From Candidatus Cryptoclostridium obscurum (GTDB taxonomy: Bacteria > Bacillota > Dehalobacteriia > UBA7702), in NCBI GenBank assembly GCA_904420535.1, contig CAJFVQ010000007.1, forward strand, positions 1-44,412: a DNA stretch of 44,412 nucleotides, given 5' to 3'. A model generated the notes under the pieces. That model was not told where the DNA came from, made no database searches, and was given only the letters and a program-made list of their open reading frames with translations. How positions within the stretch are numbered: position 1 is the first letter of the stretch; every line of letters begins with the position of its first letter. The translations under genes were made by a program, and so were the position numbers. Below are positions 34,751 through 44,335 of the stretch, piece after piece.

Positions 34751-35788
34751 TTAAGGGAACACCGGAAGCATTGTCAATGCTTCGGTCTCATTGAATCCCC
34801 ACATCAAATTCATATTCTGTACCGCCTGACCAGCAGCACCCTTTACCAAATTATCAATGGCCGTAGATACGATGATTCGTCCTGTACGGACATCTACCGT
34901 AAAGCCTAAAAAAACAAAATTCGTTCCTTGAACCCATTTAGTTTCGGGCCATTGCCCCTGGGGAAGCAAGCGGATAAAGTACTCTTCGCCATAATACTGT
35001 TGAAACACTGCCGTGAGATCTGTCTCTAACCCCTTTTGATTCAGTTTTGCATAGGCTGTCGTTAATATACCGCGATTCATTGGTGTAAGATGCGGCGTAA
35101 AATTAATCACTACCGGTTCTCCCGCAGCTTCAGAATAATTTTGTTCAATTTCCGGCGTATGGCGGTGCGTCGCAACGCCGTAAGCCTTGATACTTTCCGA
35201 GGATTCGCAATAAAGCGACCCTTCCTTCAATCCGCGGCCTGCACCGCTGATACCGCTTTTACTATCCACAATGATGGAGTCCAGCACCAAAAGTCCCTCT
35301 TTTAACAGCGGCCAAAGGGCTAAAGTGGCCCCTGTAGGATAGCAACCGGGATTGGCGATAAAATTCTGTCCTTGAATGGCCGTTCTTCGGATCTCAGGAA
35401 GTCCATACACAGTATCGTGACAAATTTCTTTATAAGGATGCTCTTGGTACCACGCCTCATAAACGGAAGCGTCACGAAAACGAAAATCAGCTCCGAGATC
35501 TACGGCCTTTTTCCCGGCTGCGAGTATTTTTTTGACATGGGCTGCCGAATGACCGTGAGGCAATGCCAAGAACACCATATCGGAATCATTTAGATATTCA
35601 TCTGAATCGGTATCCTCCATCTCAATTTCCCCGAGCGAACCAAAAAAGGGAAAAACCTCGCCGAAAGATTTCCCCTTTTTGCTATGGGCCAAGAGATGCT
35701 TCAACCGACATTGGGGATGATTTGCCAAAATACGAACAACCTCTGCACCGGCATAACCCGAAGCCCCCAAAACGGCTACGTTAATCAA
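34751..35788 (-). CDS. argC: N-acetyl-gamma-glutamyl-phosphate reductase
   Basis: 345 residues from a TTG start at 35788, matching the family length. The NADP motif GASGYAGAEVVR is at the N-terminus, and the catalytic cysteine sits in FIANPGCYPTGA. TTG is chosen because GGAGGGA lies seven bases upstream and the protein then begins INVAVLGASGYAG. The in-frame extension to 35833 has no support, and the nearby ATG is out of frame. It reduces acetylglutamyl phosphate to the semialdehyde and leads the arginine operon. Confidence 0.95.
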   Translation of the reverse strand: MINVAVLGASGYAGAEVVRILANHPQCRLKHLLAHSKKGKSFGEVFPFFGSLGEIEMEDTDSDEYLNDSDMVFLALPHGHSAAHVKKILAAGKKAVDLGADFRFRDASVYEAWYQEHPYKEICHDTVYGLPEIRRTAIQGQNFIANPGCYPTGATLALWPLLKEGLLVLDSIIVDSKSGISGAGRGLKEGSLYCESSESIKAYGVATHRHTPEIEQNYSEAAGEPVVINFTPHLTPMNRGILTTAYAKLNQKGLETDLTAVFQQYYGEEYFIRLLPQGQWPETKWVQGTNFVFLGFTVDVRTGRIIVSTAIDNLVKGAAGQAVQNMNLMWGFNETEALTMLPVFP

Positions 35789-35821
35789 AACATTCCCTCC
35801 AAATTTTTCAACTTGACAAAT

Positions 35822-35860
35822 ATTATAAAACATATTTTATAATTATGCAAGTATAATTAT
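35822..35860 (-). promoter_or_regulatory. Promoter of the arginine operon with AT-rich direct repeats
   Basis: -35 TTGCAT (35845-35850), 17-bp spacer, perfect -10 TATAAT (35822-35827). Two copies of TATAATTAT (35838-35846 and 35852-35860) flank and overlap the -35. They are candidates for an ArgR/AhrC operator, though they are not perfect ARG boxes. Confidence 0.7.
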
Positions 35861-35910
35861 TATATTTCAACAGAGCAATTTATTCACAAGATCTGTTGTT
35901 GTCCTTCTTT

Positions 35911-36402
35911 TTAACGATAGTTGGTAAATTGCAGTTCCAGACCGTAATCTTTTTCCCGTAACATACCGATCACCGCTTGAAGATCATCTTTGTTTTTGCC
36001 GGAAACGCGTACCTGATCCCCCTGAATAGAGGCTTGCACTTTTAGCTTCGCATTTTTAATATCTTTCACAATGGCTTTGGCCTTCTCTGTCTCAATGCCC
36101 TGACGAATGGTAATCACTTGGCGGACCATACCACCGGATGCATCTTCCAACTTACCGTATTCCAGATTTTTAATAGCTACTTTTCGCGAGACCAAACGGG
36201 TCTTTAATACATCGATCACGCTCTTCAGACGGAAATCATCCTCGGTTACGATTTTAATGGAAGAATCGTCAAGGGATACCTCGGTTTTACTGCCTTTAAA
36301 ATCATAACGCTGAGAAATTTCTTTCTTCGCCTGGTTTACGGCATTCATTACCTCCTGCATATTCACTTCAGATACAATATCGAAAGAGCTGTCTTTTGCC
36401 AT
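35911..36402 (-). CDS. yajQ: YajQ family cyclic-nucleotide-binding protein
   Basis: 163 residues, the standard UPF0234/YajQ length. The N-terminal [33 protein letters not shown] and C-terminal [14 protein letters not shown] are diagnostic. Some family members bind c-di-GMP and others interact with RNA or ribosomal factors; its role in Firmicutes is unsettled. ATG 36402 follows AGGAGGG. It is 50 bp downstream of the aminopeptidase gene and probably shares the glnS transcript. Confidence 0.95.
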   Translation of the reverse strand: MAKDSSFDIVSEVNMQEVMNAVNQAKKEISQRYDFKGSKTEVSLDDSSIKIVTEDDFRLKSVIDVLKTRLVSRKVAIKNLEYGKLEDASGGMVRQVITIRQGIETEKAKAIVKDIKNAKLKVQASIQGDQVRVSGKNKDDLQAVIGMLREKDYGLELQFTNYR

Positions 36403-36452
36403 AACGGATCCCTCCTATATTCATTTTTATATGCACATTATACAATTTAGTC

Positions 36453-37406
36453 TCAAACCATCAGGACACCTTTTTCCATAATCAGGAAGTCATCCAAATA
36501 CAGAGTCGGTTCTTTAATCACGCCATCGATATGCAGCCGACAATCAACGGTACCGCCAAAATTTAGATTATCTCCCAAAGCGATATGAACTGTCCCCAAA
36601 GCTTTTTCATCATTCAAAATATCCCCTATGACTGTGGCGCAAGGATTGGTGCCAATGCCCAGTTCTGCCAGATTGGTGGCACCGCGGCCTGCTTCCCGCA
36701 GCATAGCTTCTAACAAAAGCCCTTCTTCACCGCCTTCGATTTTTGTTACAAGGCCTCGTTCAAAGGTCAACGTCATGGGAGATTTTAAAAGGCCGATACG
36801 GGTCATAGAGCCGTCGATGACGACTTTGCCATTGGCGGAACTTTCCACCGGGGCGATAAAGGCTTCTCCCGCCGGCAGATTTCCGAAATCTTTCGCGGCG
36901 GTATAAATACCAAAATCGGCAAAACCCGCTCGCTCTTCCAAGGACATCGTAAGACAAGAACCGTCGTTTGAAAGGAGATGTGCTGTATTGGCACTGTCAA
37001 GATAACGACTCATTTTCACGGACAGTCGTTTCAATTCTTCGTAATCCACCATGAGGGGACCAGCCAACATTTGCCTGGTAAACCCGGGCAAACAAGCAAT
37101 TCTGGTACCGCGATGGGTTGCTTTTTCCCGCGCTCTTGTATGGGTCATGGAATAACGTGTGATAATCAAGGCAACATCAACGTGATGTAGAGCGTCGGCA
37201 ACAATGGCCGGCGGTTCGGAACCATCCATTCCGACGGCGGGGATCTTTAACACCGCGGCGTCGATCTGATGCTTCCTTGCCACTTCATAAAAAAGATTGG
37301 CCAAGTTTCCCAGAATATCGTCGGTAATGATGAGAAGACGTTCATATTTTTTCAAACCGAGACAATAAAACAGTGCGCGTTCGATCCCCTTTTGGATTTT
37401 CTCCAT
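36453..37406 (-). CDS. M29-like aminopeptidase family protein
   Basis: 317 residues, short for M29 aminopeptidases (about 370-410). Early parts (LLIITDD, VALIITRYSMTHTRAR) and the C-terminal block (LAELGIGTNP, VHIALGDNLNFGG, HIDGVIKEPTLYLDD) fit the metal-binding half of the aminopeptidase T/leucyl aminopeptidase group. Candidate ligands are the Glu in AELG, the His in VHIALG and the His/Asp in HIDG. Peptide hydrolysis is likely but not certain. It abuts glnS with one base between and has its own AAGGAAA site. Confidence 0.72.
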   Translation of the reverse strand: MEKIQKGIERALFYCLGLKKYERLLIITDDILGNLANLFYEVARKHQIDAAVLKIPAVGMDGSEPPAIVADALHHVDVALIITRYSMTHTRAREKATHRGTRIACLPGFTRQMLAGPLMVDYEELKRLSVKMSRYLDSANTAHLLSNDGSCLTMSLEERAGFADFGIYTAAKDFGNLPAGEAFIAPVESSANGKVVIDGSMTRIGLLKSPMTLTFERGLVTKIEGGEEGLLLEAMLREAGRGATNLAELGIGTNPCATVIGDILNDEKALGTVHIALGDNLNFGGTVDCRLHIDGVIKEPTLYLDDFLIMEKGVLMV

Positions 37407-37407
37407 G

Positions 37408-39084
37408 TCAATTTCCTTTCTTAAAGCTATCCTTTAAAGATACAATGCGGTGAAACACTGGCTGTCCCTCTTTATTTTTTCCGTCGCACACAAAGTATCC
37501 CTGGCGAAGGAACTGATAGCGGGTACCTTGTTCCGCAGAGGCCAGGCTTTTTTCCAGCTTCGCATGGGGAATGATCACAAGAGAATCGGGATTCAAATGA
37601 TCGGTAAAGTCCCCGTCATTGGGATTTTCATCGGCAAAAAGACGGCTGTATAAGCGCACTTCACTGTCGACAGCGGCAGCGGCGGACACCCAATGGGCCG
37701 TACCTTTTACCTTGCGTCCATCGGGAGACCAGCCCCCACGGCTGGCGGGATCATAAGAACAAAGGAGCTCTACGACGTTACCCTGTTCGTCTTTAATCAC
37801 TTCGTCACAGGTAATATAATATGCGTGTTGCAATCGGATCTCTTTCCCCGGAGAAAGACGGTGAAATTTCTTAGTGGGATGCTCCATAAAATCGCTGCGT
37901 TCGATGTAAAGGTCGCGGCTAAAAACGACTTCCCGTTTTCCATCTGCCTCCCGCTCAGGATTATTGACGGCCTCAAATATTTCGGTTTGCCCTTCGGGAT
38001 AATTGGTAATGGTTACTTTCAAAGGATCCAATACCGCCATACGCCGTTGGGCCGTATAATTCAAGTGATCGCGAACAAAAAATTCTAGTTGCGCCATATC
38101 TACAATACTATCGGCCTTGGCTACGCCGACACTTTCACAAAAAGCCCGCAACGCTTCGGGAGGATACCCGCGATGACGCAAACCGGACAACGTCGGCATT
38201 CTGGGATCATCCCAACCATCGACGATGCCTTCATCTACCATTCGCTTTAATTTCCGTTTGGACATCACGTTATAATTGACATTAAGACGGGCGAACTCGA
38301 TCTGACGACTCTTTAAAGGCATATCCAAAGCATTCAGGCACCATTCATAAAGAGGACGGTGAGCCTCAAACTCCAGAGTACAAATGGAAAAAGTAACACC
38401 TTCCAAAGAATCGGATAGGGGATGAGCAAAATCATACATCGGATAAATACACCATTCATCTCCGGTGCGATGATGGTGAGCATGCTGAATTCGGTAAAGC
38501 ACGGGATCCCTCATATTAAGATTGGGAGAAGCCATATCAATTTTGGCCCGAAGCGTATGACTGCCATCGGGGAATTCACCGGCCCTCATTCTGCGAAAAA
38601 GTTCGAGATTTTCCTCTACAGAACGGTTGCGGTAAGGGCTTTCCTTGCCGGGTTCCGTTAAAGTGCCTCGATAGGCCCGTATTTCCTCGGCATTGAGATC
38701 ACAAACATAGGCCATTCCCTTCTCGATCAGTTTTTCCGCCAAGGCATAGAGCTGCGGAAAATAATCTGAAGCGAAATACATATGCTCCCAATCAAATCCA
38801 AGCCAACGAATATCCTCTTTAATGGATTCCACAAATTCCTGATCTTCCTTTTCAGGATTGGTATCGTCAAAACGAAGATTGCACACCCCGCCATATTTCT
38901 GCGCCAGACCAAAATTGAGACAAATTGCCTTGGCATGTCCCAAATGGAGGTAGCCGTTGGGTTCCGGCGGAAAGCGGGTTTGCACCGTATTGAAACGGCC
39001 ATTGGCCAAATCTTCCTCAATAAAATGCTCAATAAAATTTTTTGATTCTCTGTCTGTATTCGCGGCAGTCTCCACGCGTTCCAT
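37408..39084 (-). CDS. glnS: Glutaminyl-tRNA synthetase
   Basis: 558 residues, near the E. coli length of 554. HIGH is represented by [11 protein letters not shown] and KMSKS by [35 protein letters not shown] and the C-terminal beta-barrel anticodon-binding domain favour GlnRS over GluRS. It charges tRNA-Gln directly, an alternative to the GatCAB amidation route common in Firmicutes. ATG 39084 follows AAGGAGG. It leads a unit with the M29-like gene and yajQ. Confidence 0.96.
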   Translation of the reverse strand: MERVETAANTDRESKNFIEHFIEEDLANGRFNTVQTRFPPEPNGYLHLGHAKAICLNFGLAQKYGGVCNLRFDDTNPEKEDQEFVESIKEDIRWLGFDWEHMYFASDYFPQLYALAEKLIEKGMAYVCDLNAEEIRAYRGTLTEPGKESPYRNRSVEENLELFRRMRAGEFPDGSHTLRAKIDMASPNLNMRDPVLYRIQHAHHHRTGDEWCIYPMYDFAHPLSDSLEGVTFSICTLEFEAHRPLYEWCLNALDMPLKSRQIEFARLNVNYNVMSKRKLKRMVDEGIVDGWDDPRMPTLSGLRHRGYPPEALRAFCESVGVAKADSIVDMAQLEFFVRDHLNYTAQRRMAVLDPLKVTITNYPEGQTEIFEAVNNPEREADGKREVVFSRDLYIERSDFMEHPTKKFHRLSPGKEIRLQHAYYITCDEVIKDEQGNVVELLCSYDPASRGGWSPDGRKVKGTAHWVSAAAAVDSEVRLYSRLFADENPNDGDFTDHLNPDSLVIIPHAKLEKSLASAEQGTRYQFLRQGYFVCDGKNKEGQPVFHRIVSLKDSFKKGN

Positions 39085-39127
39085 GCGAATCCTCCTTGCT
39101 TCCTGATGATATCTACTTGAATACTCA

Positions 39128-39156
39128 ATTATACCATTTCTTACCTATATGCGCAA
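39128..39156 (-). promoter_or_regulatory. Promoter of glnS unit
   Basis: -35 TTGCGC (39151-39156), 17-bp spacer, -10 TATAAT (39128-39133) preceded by TGG, an extended -10. Confidence 0.7.
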
Positions 39157-39421
39157 CCATTACCACTGGAGAATATGCTCTGTTCCCCTTAATTTTTTAT
39201 TTATTTATTTTTGCTATATTTTCGGTATTTCGGTATTATGATCCACGCCGACACCGTAGATTACTTAATTGCCAATCATTTTTAAAATTCAAACGATCGA
39301 TATCAAAGATATCGGACGTGAACTCCTCGTTCTGGTTACATATTCCTTTCTATGGCCGGAAAAAACTAATCCCGACAGCAGACCAACAAATCAACCGTTT
39401 AGAAAAAATTTGCTCCATTGG

Positions 39422-39451
39422 TTGCGCAAGTTCCAGGCTTTATGGTATGAT
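39422..39451 (+). promoter_or_regulatory. Promoter of the proBA unit
   Basis: -35 TTGCGC (39422-39427), 18-bp spacer, -10 TATGAT (39446-39451) with TGG just before it. It lies about 40 bp upstream of the proB start. Confidence 0.6.
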
Positions 39452-39491
39452 AAAGTATTAGAAATCATACTGAAATAAAGGAGTCATTACC

Positions 39492-40592
39492 GTGACTGAC
39501 CTATTATCCAACTGTAAGCGAATTGTCTTTAAAATAGGCAGCAGTACATTGATGAAAGACAATGGTCAAGTAGACGGTGCCACCATCCACCGTTTGACTG
39601 CTTTATGGGCATCTTTATACGATGAAGGCAAAGAGATCCTTCTCGTTTCCTCCGGCGCCATGGCCATGGGATGGGGAGATTTAAACCTACAAGAAAAGCC
39701 CAAAGGCATTCCCGAAAAACAAGCCGCCGCCGCCGTGGGACAATCAAAACTTATGGCGCTGTATGATGATTTTTTTTCCGCTTGCGGCATCGGCGTAGGC
39801 CAGGTTTTGCTGACGAGGGATGATATTGCCGACCGCCATCGTTATCTTAATGCTCGCAATACTCTGAATGTCTTATTAAAAAACCGCATCATCCCCATTA
39901 TCAACGAAAATGATACGGTGGCCTTTGACGAGATTAAATTTGGCGAAAACGATTCCCTGGCAGCACTGGTAGGGAGTTTGATCGACGCAGACCTCATTTT
40001 AATTCTTTCGGATATTGACGGTCTTTATACTGCCGATCCCAGGAAGGATCCCAGCGCTGCATTAATTCACCAAGTGACGGAAATCAACGATGAAATTCGC
40101 AAACTGGCCGGCGGCGTAGGCACCGCCATGGGCAGCGGTGGAATGAAAAGCAAAATTGAGGCGGCAAAAATTGCAGGGCAAAGCGGTATCCCGCTTATGA
40201 TCTGCCAGGGGAAAGATGTGCCAAACATTGGCGAAGTCCTCAAAGGCGGAAAACGGTGCACCATTTTCCTTCCCCATGAGCAGGGATTGAAACAGCGCGA
40301 TCGCTGGATCGCCTACGGCAGCGCCATTGAAGGCAGCGTTACCGCCGACCACGGTGCAGTCCACGCTCTGATACGAGGGAAAAGCCTTCTCCCGGTAGGC
40401 GTCATCGCCTGCGACGGAGTTTTTGGTCGCGGTAGTGTCATCGCTGTCAAAGACCCCAGGGGGAAAGAGATTGCCCGAGGAATTACCAATTACCGAGCCG
40501 ACGACATTCGTGAAATTATGGGGAGGAAATGCGACGCTGAAGAAGATATATTTGAAGTAATTCACTGCGATAATCTTGTATTAAAGGACTGA
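39492..40592 (+). CDS. proB: Glutamate 5-kinase
   Basis: 366 residues. The amino-acid kinase domain (1-255; KIGSSTLM, SSGAMAMGWG, NENDTVAFDEIKFGENDSLAALV, GVGTAMGSGGMKSKIEAAKIA) is followed by a C-terminal PUA domain (275-355). It phosphorylates glutamate as the first step of proline synthesis and is typically proline-inhibited. The start is GTG 39492 behind AAAGGAG. Its TGA stop shares one base with the ATG at 40592. Confidence 0.97.
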   Translation: MTDLLSNCKRIVFKIGSSTLMKDNGQVDGATIHRLTALWASLYDEGKEILLVSSGAMAMGWGDLNLQEKPKGIPEKQAAAAVGQSKLMALYDDFFSACGIGVGQVLLTRDDIADRHRYLNARNTLNVLLKNRIIPIINENDTVAFDEIKFGENDSLAALVGSLIDADLILILSDIDGLYTADPRKDPSAALIHQVTEINDEIRKLAGGVGTAMGSGGMKSKIEAAKIAGQSGIPLMICQGKDVPNIGEVLKGGKRCTIFLPHEQGLKQRDRWIAYGSAIEGSVTADHGAVHALIRGKSLLPVGVIACDGVFGRGSVIAVKDPRGKEIARGITNYRADDIREIMGRKCDAEEDIFEVIHCDNLVLKD

Positions 40593-41848
40593 TGATTATG
40601 GAACAATACATCATAGCACTGGCTCAAAAAGCCAAAGAAGCAGCGCCTGTCATGGCACTGCAAACTACAGGGAAAAAGAATACAGCTCTCCAGACCATGG
40701 CCAATGCCCTTCGAGCCCAGAAAGATGAAATCATCGCCGCCAATGAAAAGGACATGGAAGCCGGCCGCACCAAAGGATTAAGCAAAGCCCTTTTGGATCG
40801 TTTGCTGTTGAATAACGAACGCATCGAAGCCATGGCCCAAGGGTTGGAATCCTTAATTCAGCTGGCGGATCCCATTGGCGAAACCATCGCCATGTGGCGC
40901 CAGCCCAACGGCTTGGAAATCGGCAAAAAACGGGTGCCTTTTGGTGTGATCGCCATGATTTATGAGGCTCGCCCCAATGTCACGGTGGATGCCGCCGGTC
41001 TGGCATTGAAAACAGGCAATGCCTTGATCTTAAAAGGCGGCAGCGAGGCTTTTGAGTCTAACAAATGCCTGGCACACATTTTACAGAAGGCAGTGGAAAC
41101 TTGCGGTCTTCCCTCCACGGCTATTCAGCTTGTGGAAACCACAGACCGGGAGGCAGTATCAATTTTGCTAAAACAACGTCAGTATATCGACGTGGTAATT
41201 CCTCGAGGCGGCGCGGGGCTGATTCAGTTTGTCGTCAATCATTCCGCAGTTCCCGCCATTGAGACCGGCACCGGGAATTGTCATGTATATATTGATAAAT
41301 ACGGGGAAATCCCCATGGGCGTTAATATTGTTTTCAACGCCAAGACCCAACGTCCTGCCGTATGCAATGCCCTGGAGACGCTGCTGGTTCATAAAGATAT
41401 CGCAGCAGAATTCCTGCCGGCTTTGGCAGAAAAGCTCAGGGAAAAACCTGTGGAGCTCAGGGGCTGCCAACGCACTTGCGCCATTCTCAAAGAAGCGGTG
41501 CCCGCCACAGAGGAAGATTGGAGCACAGAATATCTCGATCTCATTATGGCTGTAAAAATCGTAGACTCTCTCGACGAAGCCATGGCTCACATCGCAAAAT
41601 ACGGTTCCGGCCATAGTGAGGCCATCATCACGGAAAATTATACCCGCGCCAAAAAATTCATGGATGGCGTAGACGCCGCCGCCGTATATGTCAACGCTTC
41701 AACCCGTTTTACCGACGGCAACGAATTCGGTTTTGGTGCGGAAATCGGCATCAGTACCCAGAAATTGCATGCAAGAGGCCCCATGGGGTTGGAAGCCCTT
41801 ACCTCGGAAAAATATGTCATTTACGGTACGGGGCAGGTACGTAGTTGA
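40592..41848 (+). CDS. proA: Gamma-glutamyl phosphate reductase
   Basis: 418 residues, aldehyde dehydrogenase superfamily. The catalytic cysteine lies in ETGTGNCHVYID. RVPFGVIAMIYEARPNVTVDA, LKGGSEAFESN and VIPRGGAGLI are diagnostic. It reduces glutamyl phosphate to the semialdehyde using NADPH. ATG 40592 overlaps the proB stop by one base; ATG 40598 has better spacing from AAAGGA. nadD starts 5 bp after the stop. Confidence 0.97.
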   Translation: MIMEQYIIALAQKAKEAAPVMALQTTGKKNTALQTMANALRAQKDEIIAANEKDMEAGRTKGLSKALLDRLLLNNERIEAMAQGLESLIQLADPIGETIAMWRQPNGLEIGKKRVPFGVIAMIYEARPNVTVDAAGLALKTGNALILKGGSEAFESNKCLAHILQKAVETCGLPSTAIQLVETTDREAVSILLKQRQYIDVVIPRGGAGLIQFVVNHSAVPAIETGTGNCHVYIDKYGEIPMGVNIVFNAKTQRPAVCNALETLLVHKDIAAEFLPALAEKLREKPVELRGCQRTCAILKEAVPATEEDWSTEYLDLIMAVKIVDSLDEAMAHIAKYGSGHSEAIITENYTRAKKFMDGVDAAAVYVNASTRFTDGNEFGFGAEIGISTQKLHARGPMGLEALTSEKYVIYGTGQVRS

Positions 41849-41852
41849 TATT

Positions 41853-42464
41853 ATGAAAAAAATTGGAATCATGGGCGGCACATTCGATCCGATACATTTT
41901 GGTCATTTAGTTACAGCAGAAGCAGCGCGGGATGCCTTCGGCCTAGAAAAAGTAGTGTTCGTTCCTGCGGGACATCCGCCCCATAAAAGACACCGTACCG
42001 TCAGCGAAGCGCGGCACCGTATAGCTATGGTCAACCATGCTATCATATCGAATCCGGGATTTTCCCTTTCCACCATAGAAACGGAACGGGAAGGATATTC
42101 CTATACCATCGATACCGTCAACGAGTTTTTAACGATTTACGGGGATAATACAGAACTGTACTTTATTACCGGAGCCGATGCTATTATTGAAATTCTATCG
42201 TGGCACCGAGTGGAAGAACTTATTGAAAAGTGCCGTTTTATTGCCGCCACACGGCCGGGCTTTCCATTTAATAAAGATTCTCAAATTCCTCAAGAATACA
42301 GAGGACGAATCTTCCCCTTTAAAGTGCCTGCTCTGGCCATTTCTTCTTCACAAATTCGTGAAATGGTTTCCCAGGGACGCTCAATCCGTTATCTGCTCCC
42401 GGATACGGTAGAGGCATACATTCGCAAAAATAATTTATATCGAAAAGAGAATTTTCATGATTGA
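41853..42464 (+). CDS. nadD: Nicotinate-nucleotide adenylyltransferase
   Basis: 203 residues. The nucleotidyltransferase motif GGTFDPIHFGHL is at residues 8-19 and ISSSQIREM near residue 165 completes the ATP site. It makes deamido-NAD from nicotinate mononucleotide and ATP. ATG 41853 is chosen because the protein then starts KKIGIMGGTFDP; the longer frame to 41688 lies wholly in proA. The ribosome site is weak, suggesting coupling to proA. It overlaps yqeK by 8 bp. Confidence 0.95.
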   Translation: MKKIGIMGGTFDPIHFGHLVTAEAARDAFGLEKVVFVPAGHPPHKRHRTVSEARHRIAMVNHAIISNPGFSLSTIETEREGYSYTIDTVNEFLTIYGDNTELYFITGADAIIEILSWHRVEELIEKCRFIAATRPGFPFNKDSQIPQEYRGRIFPFKVPALAISSSQIREMVSQGRSIRYLLPDTVEAYIRKNNLYRKENFHD

Positions 42465-43020
42465 TATCAAACCGCTATCACCAAAACGCTTTACCCATTG
42501 TCTTGGTGTGGCAAAATGCTGCTACGATTTAGCGATGCTTTGGGGAGGAGACCCTATGAAAGCATATCTGGCGGGTCTTTTCCACGATATTGCCAGAGAA
42601 TTGCCAAAAGAGCAGCTCTTATCATTGGCGCGGGAGCACGACTATCCCATTGACCAAGCCACCCTTGATGCTCCCATTCTGGTCCATGGTGCGGTTAGTG
42701 CCATTATTGCCAAGGAAAATTATCACATTATTGACGATGATATTCTTACCGCTATGGAAAGGCATACACTAGGCCATGAGGATGCCGGTCTGTTGGATAA
42801 AATTTTATTTTTGGCCGATGCCATTGAACCCAATCGTCAATATGAAGGCGTAGAAAAACTACGAGAACTGGCGCGGAGGAATTTGCCCCTGGCTGTGCTC
42901 CGAGCAACGGAGCATTCCTTGCAATATTTGCAGGAAAGAAATCTTTCGCCGCATTCAAGAACCTTGGCAATGCAACGCCAATTACAACGGGAATTAAAAA
43001 CAAAACAAGATCAAGAATGA
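42457..43020 (+). CDS. yqeK: YqeK HD-domain bis(5'-nucleosyl)-tetraphosphatase (symmetrical)
   Basis: 187 residues. The HD metal site is visible: an early His (FTHCLGVAK), FHDIARELP, H in ILVHGAV, and RHTLGHEDAGLLDKILFLADAIEPNR. YqeK enzymes split Ap4A into two ADP, removing a stress-linked dinucleotide. It overlaps nadD and is followed by rsfS, the conserved Firmicute order. Confidence 0.95.
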   Translation: MIDIKPLSPKRFTHCLGVAKCCYDLAMLWGGDPMKAYLAGLFHDIARELPKEQLLSLAREHDYPIDQATLDAPILVHGAVSAIIAKENYHIIDDDILTAMERHTLGHEDAGLLDKILFLADAIEPNRQYEGVEKLRELARRNLPLAVLRATEHSLQYLQERNLSPHSRTLAMQRQLQRELKTKQDQE

Positions 43021-43046
43021 ATCATTAAAGGAGACGTTCTATATTT

Positions 43047-43448
43047 ATGTTAGCAAAAGAAAAAGCACTCATCGCCAAAGATGCCATTATCTCCAAAAAA
43101 GGTCGCGATGTACAACTCCTCGATGTTGCAGAGATTACGGAGATCGCCGAATACTTTCTCATTGCTGTAGCAGGAAATCGCAGCCAATCCCAAGCCATTG
43201 CCGACGAAGTCATGGACAAATTAGAGGAACAAGGAGAAACTCCCCTCAGAAAAGAAGGTTACGAGAACGGCGGATGGATCCTGATGGACTACGGCGATGT
43301 AATCATCCATATTTTCATGCCGGAAGAACGGGATTATTTTAATCTGCCCCGTTTGTGGCAAGATGCCAAGTTCACCAAATTTGATACTGATGGCAAGGAA
43401 TTGCCTCAAGAAGAAGTCGAAGAGATGCAGACCACCACAGAGGATTAA
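43047..43448 (+). CDS. rsfS: Ribosome silencing factor RsfS
   Basis: 133 residues, RsfS/Iojap family. KKGRDVQLLDVAEITEIAEYF, AGNRSQSQAIADEV, GWILMDYGDVIIHIF and FNLPRLWQDA are typical. It binds ribosomal protein uL14 and blocks subunit joining under starvation. ATG 43047 follows AAAGGAGACG. An acidic tail of about 15 residues closes the protein. It lies 26 bp after yqeK. Confidence 0.96.
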   Translation: MLAKEKALIAKDAIISKKGRDVQLLDVAEITEIAEYFLIAVAGNRSQSQAIADEVMDKLEEQGETPLRKEGYENGGWILMDYGDVIIHIFMPEERDYFNLPRLWQDAKFTKFDTDGKELPQEEVEEMQTTTED

Positions 43449-43451
43449 ACG

Positions 43452-44195
43452 ATGAAAGCATACGAAACACTGGCTCCTTATTACGACCGATTCATGTCTT
43501 TTCTCAATTATGAGGAAGAAGCAATACCTATCGGTAAATACATTACCGCAACAGGAGCCAAAAGGGTTCTTGACTTGGGAGCGGGCTCAGGCGGACATCT
43601 GATTCCTCTACTAGAGCAAGGTTTCACCATTGATGCGCTGGATATTTCCGAGTCCATGCTTCAAATTCTGCAAGACAAACTAAAAAGCAGAGGACTCGCC
43701 GCCACCTGCATTTGCGACGATATGTGCCGATATCTCAGCCAGGCAGCCTATGATTTTCTCTACGCCTTTGGAGATACGGTTCATCATCTTGCCAACCAAG
43801 ACGCGTTTTTGGCTTTTCTCCGTTGCTGCCACAGAAATCTATCCGAGGGCGGTTCTTTGGCATTTACCTGGAGAGAACGCGACTATTTTGAAGACATGGC
43901 GGAGCTTGGAAGTTTTTATGAACAACACGGCACCGACTACTTACTTTGGGCAGTAGACTATGAAAGCAGAAACAATAAAGCAACCATAGATTATACGGCC
44001 TTTATTTGCGGTGGAGACGGACGCTTTGATAAAATAGAAGAATGCCACCCTTTGCAAGTCTATACCGAAGATGAGATTTACCTGGCAGCCAAACAAACCG
44101 GTTTCGCTTTCCGCGATGACTTGGCCGAAGACTATTTCAAAACGGAACGCGACGCTGACGAATATCGTCAAATCGCTCTGCTGAAAAAAATCTAA
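43452..44195 (+). CDS. yqeM: Class I SAM-dependent methyltransferase (YqeM-like)
   Basis: 247 residues, Rossmann-fold methyltransferase. Motif I is VLDLGAGSGGHLIPLL; IDALDISESML binds the ribose, and YAFGDTVHHL is in the motif IV region. The position right after rsfS matches B. subtilis yqeM. The methyl acceptor is unknown. AGAGGA precedes ATG 43452, 3 bp after the rsfS stop. No terminator is seen between it and the tRNA promoter. Confidence 0.88.
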   Translation: MKAYETLAPYYDRFMSFLNYEEEAIPIGKYITATGAKRVLDLGAGSGGHLIPLLEQGFTIDALDISESMLQILQDKLKSRGLAATCICDDMCRYLSQAAYDFLYAFGDTVHHLANQDAFLAFLRCCHRNLSEGGSLAFTWRERDYFEDMAELGSFYEQHGTDYLLWAVDYESRNNKATIDYTAFICGGDGRFDKIEECHPLQVYTEDEIYLAAKQTGFAFRDDLAEDYFKTERDADEYRQIALLKKI

Positions 44196-44203
44196 AAAAA
44201 TCA

Positions 44204-44232
44204 TTGACAAGCGCAGTGGTCTATGGTATTAT
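44204..44232 (+). promoter_or_regulatory. Promoter of tRNA-Ala
   Basis: Perfect -35 TTGACA (44204-44209), 17-bp spacer, -10 TATTAT (44227-44232). Initiation would fall about 20 bases before the mature tRNA 5' end. Confidence 0.88.
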
Positions 44233-44259
44233 ATTTTTTGCCAACAAGAAAAAGCATCT

Positions 44260-44335
<76 letters not shown>

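Larger units (their letters stand above)
39085..39491. other. Divergent intergenic region between glnS and proB
   Basis: No convincing gene. It contains the glnS promoter (39128-39156), the proB promoter (39422-39451) and a small hairpin CGATATC-AAA-GATATCG (39298-39314). Short frames on the plus strand (for example 39269-39478) resemble nothing and lack a ribosome site. No T-box sequence is visible. Confidence 0.6.

Noticed and set aside
39160-39421. T-box or gene remnant upstream of proB
   Set aside because: No T-box sequence; short frames show no similarity to any family I recognise and lack ribosome sites.
41688-41852. N-terminal extension of nadD
   Set aside because: Lies inside proA; the conserved KKIGIMGGTFDP start is at 41853.
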